DNA of 64,000 nucleotides from NCBI RefSeq assembly GCF_001421705.1, contig NZ_LMKO01000001.1:982170-1046169 (forward strand), given 5' to 3'. Every line of letters starts with the position of its first letter. Positions within the stretch are counted from its first letter, which is position 1. Source of the DNA: Xylophilus sp. Leaf220 (GTDB lineage: Bacteria; Pseudomonadota; Gammaproteobacteria; Burkholderiales; Burkholderiaceae_C). The position numbers and the translations under genes were made by a program. Of this stretch, positions 30,194 through 37,743 are shown in pieces. The notes under the pieces were generated by a model that worked only from the letters and a program-made list of their open reading frames with translations, ran no database searches and was not told where the DNA came from.

Positions 30194-31414
30194 ATGCGCT
30201 TCGACGTCCCTCCCACCGCCGGCCTGCCGCTGCTGGCCGCCGACCTGCTGCCGGGCGGCGACGGCGATCTGGAAGCCGCGCTCGCCCGCTTCCTGGGCGT
30301 GGAGCGGACGCAGCTCGAATGCTCCGGCACCGCGGCGCTGGTGGTCGCCCTTACCGCCCTGCGCCGGCATGCGCCCGGCCGCACCGAGGTGGTGGTGCCC
30401 GGCTACACCTGCCCGCTGGTCGCGCTGGCGGTCGCGCACTGCGGGCTGCAGCTGCGCCTGTGCGACCTGCGGCCCGCATCGCTCGACCTGTGCCCCGAGG
30501 CGCTGGCCGCCCTCTGCGGCCCGCGCACCCTGGCCGTGCTGCCGACCCACCTGGCCGGCCGGGTGACCGACGTCGGCCCGGCCCTGGCGATCGCGCATGC
30601 CGCAGGCGCCTGGGTGATCGAAGACGCGGCCCAGGCCCTCGGCGCGCGCAGCGGCGGCCGTGCGGTGGGGCTGCAGGGCGACATCGGCTTCTACAGCCTG
30701 GCCGTCGGCAAGGGCCTGACCATCTTCGAGGGCGGGGTGCTGGTCGCCCGCGATCCGGCCCTGCGCGACGCCTGCCGCGCCACGAGCCGCGCGACCGTCC
30801 CCGCCCGCCCGGGCTGGGAGCTGCGCCGCAGCGTGGAGCTGCTGGGCTACGCCGCCCTCTACCGCCCCGCCGGCCTGCGCTGGGCCTACGGGGCGCCGCT
30901 GCGCCGCGCCCTGGCCCGCGGCGACTGGGTGGAGGCCGCCGGCGACGATTTCGGCGACCGCATCCCCCTGCACCGCCCCGGCCGCTGGCGCCGGGCCGTG
31001 GGCGTGCGCGCCCTGGCGCGGCTGCCCGCCTTCCTGGCCGAGGGCACCGCCCGCGCCGCCGCACGGCGCGCACGGCTGGCGGCCCTGCCCGGCATCACCG
31101 TGCTGGCCGACAGCTCCGCCGCGCCCGACGCCCAGGGCACCTGGCCGGCGATCTGGCTGCTGCTGCCCACGCCGGCGGCGCGCGACGCGGTCGTACGCCG
31201 GCACTGGGGCGCCGGCTGCGGCCTGGCCCTGCCCTTCGTCCACGCCCTGCCCGACTACCCGCAGTACGCCCACGCCGTGCCGCGCGCCGGTCCGCAGGCG
31301 TTGCCCCATGCGCGGGACCTGGCGGCACGGGTGCTGTCGGTCAGCAACAGCCCCTGGCTGGACGCGGCACGGTTCGAGCAGGTGCTGGCCGCGCTGGCGG
31401 ATGCCTGCCGGTAG
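30194..31414 (+). CDS. DegT/DnrJ/EryC1 (ArnB-type) PLP aminotransferase
   Basis: The 406-residue product has the fold-type I pattern of the DegT family: VERTQLECSGTAALVVAL, VVPGYTCPLVALAV, VLPTHLAGRVTD, VIEDAAQALGARSGG with the cofactor Asp, and FYSLAVGKGLTIFEGG carrying the Schiff-base Lys. Family members aminate keto-sugars for cell-surface glycans, and ArnB makes 4-amino-arabinose. The start at 30194 follows a weak site, and upstream sequence is a repeat. It is downstream of two SMR-like genes, which resembles the combination in arn clusters, but no other arn gene is next to it. Substrate unknown. Confidence 0.82.
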   Translation: MRFDVPPTAGLPLLAADLLPGGDGDLEAALARFLGVERTQLECSGTAALVVALTALRRHAPGRTEVVVPGYTCPLVALAVAHCGLQLRLCDLRPASLDLCPEALAALCGPRTLAVLPTHLAGRVTDVGPALAIAHAAGAWVIEDAAQALGARSGGRAVGLQGDIGFYSLAVGKGLTIFEGGVLVARDPALRDACRATSRATVPARPGWELRRSVELLGYAALYRPAGLRWAYGAPLRRALARGDWVEAAGDDFGDRIPLHRPGRWRRAVGVRALARLPAFLAEGTARAAARRARLAALPGITVLADSSAAPDAQGTWPAIWLLLPTPAARDAVVRRHWGAGCGLALPFVHALPDYPQYAHAVPRAGPQALPHARDLAARVLSVSNSPWLDAARFEQVLAALADACR

Positions 31415-31429
31415 CCGGGCATTCCCCGC

Positions 31430-31480
31430 AAACGCTATGGTTTCGATAGCAGGCAGCCGGCACCGGACGCCGGCATCGCC
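31430..31480. repeat. Dispersed palindromic repeat, copy 4 (reverse orientation)
   Basis: The core at 31434-31450 is GCTATGGTTTCGATAGC, followed by GCAGCCGGCACCGGACGCCG. The GC block lies after the core, so this copy is reversed relative to copies 1, 3, 5, 6, 7 and 8. The remaining 31480-31672 shows no gene. Confidence 0.85.
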
Positions 31481-31672
31481 TGCGGTCGATGCGAACCTTT
31501 CGGCCGTGCACGACGCAGTGCTTCCGGACCGGGAGCGCCGGCATATCCCCCCACGCGGCGGGACACCGCGACATTCGCGGCAGGTGTCGCCCGGCGATCG
31601 CGACGCCCGCGCGCCCGACCGGTGCCCCACCCGCCACGGCGGTCCCTCCCGGAACGCCTCGCGGCCCTGCGA

Positions 31673-31969
31673 TCAGCCTCCCTGCCCCGCGTTCGCCCGC
31701 CGCACGTCCCGCAGCATGAACAGGTACAGGCTCTCGACCTTCTCGCGCGCCCAGGGCGTCTTGCGCAGGAACTTGAGGCTCGACGACACGCTGGGGTCGT
31801 GGGTGAAGCAGCGCACCGGCACCAGGTGGGCCAGTTCCTGCCAGCCGTAGTGCTCGTGCAGTGCGGTGACGATCGCCTCCAGCGTCCTGCCGTGCAGGGG
31901 GTTGTGGCGTTGGGCCGGCGGCGATGGCGGAGCGGGTGGGGACGGCGGTGGCTGCTGCATGGCGGGCAT
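31673..31969 (-). CDS. VF530 family (DUF2132) small protein
   Basis: The 98-residue product has a Pro-rich start and then the highly conserved VF530 core: NPLHGRTLEAIVTALHEHYG, ELAHLVPVRCFTHDPSVSSS and LKFLRKTPWAREKVESLYL. The family is a small DNA-binding-like fold of unknown role. The core begins at residue 22; an alternative ATG at 31960 would trim 3 residues. It is downstream of the esterase gene on the same strand, with about 47 bases between. Confidence 0.9.
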   Translation of the reverse strand: MPAMQQPPPSPPAPPSPPAQRHNPLHGRTLEAIVTALHEHYGWQELAHLVPVRCFTHDPSVSSSLKFLRKTPWAREKVESLYLFMLRDVRRANAGQGG

Positions 31970-32016
31970 TTTCGCCGCTTGCCGGCGGCGGGACGCGGTG
32001 GGCGCTGCCGGCAGGC

Positions 32017-33138
32017 TCAAAGCGCGCCGTAGACCAGGTTGGGGAACAGGTCGCACAGCGCGTCGAGCATGCCGGGCGCCTGGGTCAGCAGGATGCCGAA
32101 CATCTCTTCCGACGGGTCGACGAAGAACACGGTGCCGGCCATGCCGCTCCAGCCGTAGCTGCCGGCCGAGCCCTGGCGCGCGGCCAGGCCGTCGGCACGC
32201 CGCACCGCCACGCCCAGGCCGAAACCGTAGCCCGCGGGCAGGATGGCGCCGGCCACCGGGATCGTGCCCAGGTGGTCGGCGGTCATCCAGGCGACGGTCT
32301 TGCGGCCGGCCAGGCGCACGTCGCCCAGGGCGCCCTGCCCCAGCAGCAGCGAGAGGAAGCGGGCGTAGTCGGCCGCGGTCGAGACCAGGCCGCCGCCGCC
32401 GGACTCGAACACCGGGGCCCGCGTCGCATCCAGCAGCGCGATCGGCGCGCCGGTCTGCGGATCGGCGGCGAAGGGCTCGGCCAGCCGGCCGCGCCGCTCG
32501 GGCGGGATGTGGAAGGCCGTCTCGTGCATGCCCAGCGGGCCCAGCACCATGCGCTGCAGCAGCACGCCCAGCGACTCCTGGCACACCGCCTCCAGCACCG
32601 CGCCCAGCACGTCGGTCGCCCGGCTGTACTCCCAGGCGCCGCCCGGCTGGTGCACCAGCGGCAAGGCACCCAGGGCGGCGGCCTGCCGGGCGTTGCTCAG
32701 GTCCCGCGCGCCGAGCCGGGCGGCCTGGTAGTCGTCCTGCACCGGGCCGGCGTCCCAGGCATAGCTGAGGCCGGCGGTGTGGCGCAGCAGGTCGTGCACC
32801 GTGGCCGGCCGCCCGGCCGGCACCCTGCGGCCGTCCGCGGTACGCACCTGCTGGTCGGCGAAGGCCGGCAGCCAGTGGGCCACGGGCTGGGACAGCAGCA
32901 GCCGGCCCTGCTCGGCCAGCATCACCGCGGCCAGCGAGACGATCGGCTTGGTCATCGAGTAGATGCGGAACAGCGTGTCGAGCGCCATCGGGTCGGCGCC
33001 CGGTGCGCGGGCGCCCAGCGCCGCGGCATGTACCGTCTCGCCGCGGCGGTGGACCAGCGCCACCGCACCGGGCAGCAGGCCCTGGTCGATGTGGCGCTGC
33101 AGGGCGTCGTCAAGGGGGCGGAATCGGTCTGCGGTCAT
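32017..33138 (-). CDS. Serine hydrolase, beta-lactamase fold (family VIII esterase-like)
   Basis: The 373-residue product has the nucleophile motif IYSMTKPIVSLAAVML (S-x-x-K), WEYSRATDVLGAVLEAV as the Tyr motif and GSYGWSGMAGTVFFVDP near the C-terminus, with DLLRHTAGLSY between. This is the EstB/family VIII group, related to class C beta-lactamases. There is no signal peptide, so it is probably cytoplasmic and an esterase rather than a resistance enzyme. The start at 33138 (MTADRFRPLDD) suits the family; the longer form to 33246 overlaps the promoter region of the divergent kinase gene. Confidence 0.87.
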   Translation of the reverse strand: MTADRFRPLDDALQRHIDQGLLPGAVALVHRRGETVHAAALGARAPGADPMALDTLFRIYSMTKPIVSLAAVMLAEQGRLLLSQPVAHWLPAFADQQVRTADGRRVPAGRPATVHDLLRHTAGLSYAWDAGPVQDDYQAARLGARDLSNARQAAALGALPLVHQPGGAWEYSRATDVLGAVLEAVCQESLGVLLQRMVLGPLGMHETAFHIPPERRGRLAEPFAADPQTGAPIALLDATRAPVFESGGGGLVSTAADYARFLSLLLGQGALGDVRLAGRKTVAWMTADHLGTIPVAGAILPAGYGFGLGVAVRRADGLAARQGSAGSYGWSGMAGTVFFVDPSEEMFGILLTQAPGMLDALCDLFPNLVYGAL

Positions 33139-33245
33139 GGGTGCGGGCTTCGGGTGCGGCGGTGTCGCCAATCCGCCACCATAAGCCCCACGCGGCGATA
33201 CGGCGTGTCGCGCGGGCAGTGGACCCCAGGTCCGGATGGGTAACA

Positions 33246-34616
33246 ATGGTTTTTTACCCCGCTTCCGCCCGCTCCATGTCCGCCATCGAAACCGAACTCG
33301 CCGCCCTGTCCCGCTACCTCGAGCAGCGCCGCGAGGCCCTGCTGCAGGCCTGGCGCGCGGCGGTGTTCGAGGACCCGGCGCTGACCACTGGCCAGGCGCT
33401 GCCGCGGGCGCAGCTCAACGACCATATCCCGGCGGTGCTCTCGGCTTTCGAGAAGCAACTGGCCCAGGCGGCCACGAGCGCGACCGACGCCGAAGCCGCC
33501 GACGCCAGCCGCGACGCGGCGGCGCACGGCCTGCACCGCTGGCAGCAGGGCTACGACCTGCGCGAGGTGACCCGCGAACTGGGCCGTCTGAACGAATGCA
33601 TGGTGGTCGAGCTGGAAGCGTATGCCGAGGCGCGGCCGCAGTTGCCGCATGCGGTGATGGCCACCGCGCGCCGCCTGTGGGCGAGCGCCTGCAGCGTCGG
33701 CATCGAGGAAAGCACCGGCCAGTATTTCCGGCTGCAGCAGATGGAGGCCGCCGGCCACGTCAAGGACCTGGAGATCGCGCTGGAATCGATCCAGGAGCTG
33801 GAGCAGCAGCGCGCCGATTTGTGGCAGCAGGTCGCGCACGACCTGCGCGGCAACGTGGGCGTGGTGGCCAACGTGACCCGCGGCCTGACCCGCAGCGGCC
33901 TGCCCGACCCGACGCGCGAGCGTTTCCTGCGCATGCTGGAGCGCAACGTCGGCTCGCTGCACCACCTGCTCGACGACGTGACCAGCCTCGCCCGGCTGCA
34001 GGCCGGCAAGGAGCAGCGCGACGTGGCGGTGGTCGACATCGGTGCCCTGCTGCACGATCTGTGCGAGGCGCTGCAACCCGCGGCGAGCCAGCGCCAGCTG
34101 TACCTGCGCGCCGAAGGGCCGGCGTCCTTCGTGGTCGAGGCCGACGCGGTCAAGACGCGGCGGCTGGCCCAGAACCTAGTGCTGAACGCGATCAAGTACA
34201 CGACCGAAGGCGGCGTGGCGGTGCGTTGGGGCGACATTGACGGCGGCGCCGACGGCCAGCGCTGGCTGCTGGAAGTGCGCGACACCGGCCCCGGCTTCCA
34301 TGCCGGCCCGGGCACGCCGCTCGCCGGTGCGCTGGAGAGCGCGACGCGGCTGAAGCCGGTGGCCGAGAACACGCAGGGCACGGCTGCGGCGACGGTGGGG
34401 GCCGTGGAGGCCACTGCGACGGCGAAGGCCGCGGTGGCCGGGCATCCTGCGGACCCGCGGCCGGTGCAGCAGGGGGCGGGGGAAGGGATCGGGCTGTCGA
34501 TCGTGAAGCGGCTGTGTGAGTTGCTGGATGCGTCGGTGGAGCTTGAGTCGGGCGTGGGGGCGGGGACGACGTTCCGGGTGTTGTTGCCGCGGGTGTTCGG
34601 GGCGTTTGCGGCGTAG
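33246..34616 (+). CDS. Soluble orphan histidine kinase with RsbR-type N-terminal domain
   Basis: The 456-residue product has no membrane helix. The first 160 residues are helical and resemble the RsbRD N-terminal sensor-type domain (LSRYLEQRREALLQAWRAAV, HRWQQGYDLREVTRELGRLN). Next are the phosphoacceptor box QVAHDLRGNVGVVANV and an ATPase domain with NLVLNAIKYTTEGG, DTGPGF and GEGIGLSIVKRL. Between the last two boxes is an unusual Ala/Thr-rich insert of about 60 residues. The start at 33246 has GGATGGG upstream; the ATG at 33276 is an alternative. No response regulator gene is adjacent. Confidence 0.86.
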   Translation: MVFYPASARSMSAIETELAALSRYLEQRREALLQAWRAAVFEDPALTTGQALPRAQLNDHIPAVLSAFEKQLAQAATSATDAEAADASRDAAAHGLHRWQQGYDLREVTRELGRLNECMVVELEAYAEARPQLPHAVMATARRLWASACSVGIEESTGQYFRLQQMEAAGHVKDLEIALESIQELEQQRADLWQQVAHDLRGNVGVVANVTRGLTRSGLPDPTRERFLRMLERNVGSLHHLLDDVTSLARLQAGKEQRDVAVVDIGALLHDLCEALQPAASQRQLYLRAEGPASFVVEADAVKTRRLAQNLVLNAIKYTTEGGVAVRWGDIDGGADGQRWLLEVRDTGPGFHAGPGTPLAGALESATRLKPVAENTQGTAAATVGAVEATATAKAAVAGHPADPRPVQQGAGEGIGLSIVKRLCELLDASVELESGVGAGTTFRVLLPRVFGAFAA

Positions 34617-35197
34617 GTCTGCTGGGGCTCTTGCTCGCTCTGTCTCTGGGAGAGCGCGGGGCGAGGGCCGCGACCGGCCACTCGACTACTGGCGGTTGCC
34701 GAGCCAGCGTACCGGCTCCCTGTCTTGCCCCCTCTCCCCCTGGGAGAGGGTGGGGGTGAGGGCCGCGCCCGGCTCTTCTGTGCGGCTGATGCTTTTCGCT
34801 GCGCTGCGACTTTCGGACCCGGAGGCGGGGATTTCGCCCCCGCGGGCGAGTCACTTCTTTTGCTTCGCCAAAAGAAGTAACCAAGAAAAGGCGACCCCAC
34901 GCGCTGCGTCCCTCCGCTGCGCTGCGGGCAACCTGCGGTGCTCGCGGCAGGCGGGGTCCGCGCAAACTCGCTGCGCTCAAACATGCGCGGCCCTTTTTCC
35001 GCCTGCCGCTGCGCTCCTCGGCGCATCCCGAGGGGCTTGGGAGCGGGGGCCTTCGGCTGCTGCCGGCTGTGCGGCAGTTACGCCGGGGATTGCGGGTGTA
35101 GAGGGACTCGTTCTTGGTGAAATGTGCCTGTTGCCGGCTTTTAGTGCCGGCCATCAGCTACTAATTCAATAGCAATGCGTTGGTGGCGCCGGTGCCG
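34617..35197. repeat. Left composite repeat block, no gene
   Basis: No coding sequence is visible. From left to right: two copies of a CTCTGGGAGAG / CCCCTGGGAGAGGG-type element with GTGAGGGCCGCG (34624-34785), a GC hairpin GGCGGGGATTTCGCCCCCG, the CTTCTTTTGCTTCGCC / AAAAGAAG hairpin at 34854-34877, then GTAACCAAGAAAAGGCGACC and GC-rich sequence to about 35087. Mirror image of the block at 37314-37741. Palindromic repeat copy 5 follows at 35130-35175. Confidence 0.85.
35130..35175. repeat. Dispersed palindromic repeat, copy 5
   Basis: The core at 35157-35173 is GCTACTAATTCAATAGC, one mismatch in the first arm, preceded by TTGCCGGCTTTTAGTGCCGG and CCATCA. Confidence 0.8.
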
Positions 35198-36097
35198 TCA
35201 ACCTGCGCTTCTCAGCTTCTCCAGCAAGCGCTGGTTGAACGCATCCTGCCCGGCCTGCCACTGCCGCAGCGTATCCGGCGCGATCTCCGTCTGCTGGCCG
35301 TCGCCGGCGCTCAGCCAGCGTTTCCAGGCGGTGGCGTACCGGTACGAGGACACCTCCCCGGTCACGTCGCTGCCCGCCATCTGGCCGCGCAGCGCACCGA
35401 TGACCGCCTCCGCGTGGTCGGCGCGCAGCACGCCCTGGTCCCAGTTGGTGCGCACCACGTCGGGGGCGAAGGCGTCCTTGTCGATCGAGAGATAGGTGGG
35501 CTGGGGGTCGGCGGCGAGCGTCGCGCACAGGGCCTGCACCAGGGCGTCGCCGTCGGGAAAGCTGCGGAAGGCGGCGCCCAGGCCGAGCCAGCGGGACCAG
35601 CGGGTGTCGACGCCGGTGCTCCAGTAGCACAGCTTGCCGGTGCGCAGCGGCTGCAGGTAGTTCTCCCAGGCATGGCCGCGGCCGATGTCGCCCGAGGTGA
35701 TGCCCACCACGTGCACCTGCGACACCTGCGGCAGCAGCGCGGCGTGGCGCACCCAGGAGCCGCAGTGGATGCCGAAGGGGAAGCGCATGTTGTCGGGGTG
35801 GTTGTCGAGCACCACGATGCGCAGCGGGCGCTGGGCGGTGAAGGCCCGCGCGGCGATGCAGCGGGCCACCAGCGGGCCGCTCAGGTGGTGGAAGTCGCCG
35901 CTGCCCATGAACACGGTGCCGTGCGCCCCGAAGGCCGGCATGCGGGCGTCGAGCAGGCGGGCGAAGCGCCGAAAGCGCGGCAGGCCGCAGCCGAAGCGGA
36001 CGGCCTCCTGCAAGTCGTGCAGCGGCAGGCGGCATTCGCCGGGCAGCGGGCCGACGGAATGGTCGAGGTCGAGCACGACCGGGGCCGCGGCGTTCAT
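35198..36097 (-). CDS. Arginase/ureohydrolase-superfamily protein
   Basis: The 299-residue product keeps the metal-binding layout of the arginase fold in altered form: MGSGDFHHLSG (residues 64-74), VVLDNHPDNMRFPFG (95-109) and LSIDKDAFAPD (203-213; Asp206, Asp208), with GEVSSYRYAT near the end. Typical arginases have GGDHS, DAHxD and SxDxDxxDP, so one can expect a divalent-metal amidinohydrolase-like enzyme of unknown substrate. The start follows CGAGGAG. It is 40 bases downstream of the FemAB-like gene on the same strand. The pair is enclosed by mirror-image repeat blocks. Confidence 0.78.
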   Translation of the reverse strand: MNAAAPVVLDLDHSVGPLPGECRLPLHDLQEAVRFGCGLPRFRRFARLLDARMPAFGAHGTVFMGSGDFHHLSGPLVARCIAARAFTAQRPLRIVVLDNHPDNMRFPFGIHCGSWVRHAALLPQVSQVHVVGITSGDIGRGHAWENYLQPLRTGKLCYWSTGVDTRWSRWLGLGAAFRSFPDGDALVQALCATLAADPQPTYLSIDKDAFAPDVVRTNWDQGVLRADHAEAVIGALRGQMAGSDVTGEVSSYRYATAWKRWLSAGDGQQTEIAPDTLRQWQAGQDAFNQRLLEKLRSAG

Positions 36098-36137
36098 CGC
36101 ATCGCTCCTCGCGAAGCCTGCCGCGCGGGTTGGCCGC

Positions 36138-37193
36138 TCATGCCTGCTCGCTCCACTGCCGGTCGCTCTCGAAATGCCCGGCGAAGCGCCGCGCCAGCGC
36201 GCGCAGCAACGGGTTGCGCACGTAGACCAGGTGCCGGGTGAAGCTGAACTGCGCGCCCAGCTGCGCCTTGACCTGCGGATCGGTCCAGCCCGCCACGTAG
36301 TGCGACAGGCCGCGCTCGATCGCGTACTCGAGGTTGACCATCCAGCTCACGAAATACAGGTTCGCCTCGCGCGCCGCGGGATAGGCGAAGCCAATGTACT
36401 TGTCGATCAGCTGCCCGCGCTGCTCGAAGCACAGGTTCCAGCCGATCAGCGCGCCGTCGGCCACCCGCCGGTATTCGAAGACCGTGCCGCCGGCCGCCGC
36501 GTCGCGCAGCACCGCCGCGAAGAAGTCGCGCGACAGCTCGTCGAAGTGGATCTCGCTCTGCGCATACACGCCCCGGTACAGCGCGTAGTACGCATCGACC
36601 GCCGCGTCGTCGGCGAAAGCGTCGCCGGTCGGCACCCGCCGGACGGCGACGTCGGCCCGGCTGCGCAGCTTACGCTTCAGGTTCTTGCGCCGGCTGGTGG
36701 AGAGCCGTGCGAGGTAGGCGTCGATATCGGGAAAGTCGATCGGCACATAGGCCAGCGCCTGCCCCTCGACGACGATGAAGCCCTGCGCGGTGCAGGCCGC
36801 GGCGACCGCATCGGCATGCGCGTTCTCGGCGTCGGTCAGCAGCGGCGACGCCTGCGGCAGGTCCTTGACGATGGTGAGCCGGTACCCCGGCGCCACCGCC
36901 ACCCGCAGCGCATGGGCCAGCGCCGACGGCGCGGTGGCCGCAGGTAGCGGTGCGTACTCGGTGACGGTGGTGCCGACGAACGCGGTGCGGACGCGCAGCC
37001 ACCGCGACCAGCGCGCGAACAGCGGCAGCCCCGCAACGCGCTGCTTGAACCCGTCGTCCGCCGTGGTCAGAAGATCGAAAGGCGCCACGAACGCCGGCGC
37101 CGGCGCCGCATCCAGCACCGCGAACCCGAGCGGCGGATGCCGCCGGAAATGCGCCAGCAGCGACGGCGGTTCGAGCTGGTTGAAGTGCGGCAT
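36138..37193 (-). CDS. FemAB/GNAT-like acyltransferase
   Basis: The 351-residue product has the FemAB-like acyltransferase pattern: an N-terminal half with LTTADDGFKQRVAGL, a basic phrase STSRRKNLKRKLR, and a C-terminal GNAT-like fold with LIGWNLCFEQRGQLIDKYIG, ANLYFVSWMVNLEYAIERGL and FSFTRHLVYVRNPLLRALAR. Members transfer acyl or aminoacyl groups in lipid or cell-wall chemistry, but the substrate here is unknown. The start at 37193 (MPHFNQLEPP) is supported by homologous-looking sequence from residue 1; upstream is repeat DNA. It is first of the two-gene cassette. Confidence 0.75.
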   Translation of the reverse strand: MPHFNQLEPPSLLAHFRRHPPLGFAVLDAAPAPAFVAPFDLLTTADDGFKQRVAGLPLFARWSRWLRVRTAFVGTTVTEYAPLPAATAPSALAHALRVAVAPGYRLTIVKDLPQASPLLTDAENAHADAVAAACTAQGFIVVEGQALAYVPIDFPDIDAYLARLSTSRRKNLKRKLRSRADVAVRRVPTGDAFADDAAVDAYYALYRGVYAQSEIHFDELSRDFFAAVLRDAAAGGTVFEYRRVADGALIGWNLCFEQRGQLIDKYIGFAYPAAREANLYFVSWMVNLEYAIERGLSHYVAGWTDPQVKAQLGAQFSFTRHLVYVRNPLLRALARRFAGHFESDRQWSEQA

Positions 37194-37743
37194 GGATCGG
37201 CGGATATGAAGGAAAGATGCCGCAGCCGGCACAGGACGCCGACCATCAGCTATAAAAAACGTAGCAACAGAACCACCGCCGCCCAACATGCCATCGCTAC
37301 CGCCCCGCCCCCAGGCGTAACTGCCGCGCAGCCGGCAGCAGCCGAGGGACCCCGCTCCCAAGCCCCTCGGGATGCGCCGAGGAGCGCAGCGGCAGGCGGA
37401 TCAGGGCTCGCGTTGTTTGACCGGAGCGAAGCGCAGGGAGTTTAGCGAGACCCCGCCTGCCGCGAGCACCGCAGGTTGCCCGCAGCGCAGCGGAGGGACG
37501 CAGCACGCGGGGTCGCCTTTCTTTGGTTCCTTTCTTTGGCGAAGCAAAGAAAGGGACTCGACAAGCAGCAGTTCCGTCCATCAGCCGGGCGCGGCCCTCA
37601 CCCCAACCATCTCCCAGGGGGAGAGGGAGCAAGACCGGGGAGCCGGGTCGCTGGCGCAACAACTGTCAGCGGTTGGCAGGCCGGGCGCGGCCCTCACCCC
37701 CGCCCTCTCCCAGAGGGAGAGGGAGCAAGACACAAGAGCCCGA
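37194..37743. repeat. Right composite repeat block, no gene
   Basis: No coding sequence is visible. From left to right: palindromic repeat copy 6 (37218-37265), then the reverse complement of the left block: AGGCGTAACTGCC at 37314, CCTTTCTTTGGCGAAGC / AAAGAAAGG hairpin at 37529-37554, then two copies of the CTCTCCC-type element with GCGCGGCCCTCACCCC (37575-37741). It ends 2 bases before the class III aminotransferase stop. Confidence 0.85.
37218..37265. repeat. Dispersed palindromic repeat, copy 6
   Basis: The core at 37249-37265 is GCTATAAAAAACGTAGC, preceded by GCAGCCGGCACAGGACGCCG and CCATCA. It has the same orientation as copy 5, unlike the surrounding mirror-image blocks. Confidence 0.8.

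Noticed and set aside
32017-33138. Beta-lactamase resistance gene
   Set aside because: The S-x-x-K fold is present but there is no signal peptide and the Tyr motif and overall phrases fit family VIII esterases better than periplasmic class C enzymes.
34617-37743. Composite transposon or IS ends around the two-gene cassette
   Set aside because: No transposase gene, target duplication or IS-type terminal repeat is visible; the blocks are multi-element intergenic repeats, so only repeat status is claimed.
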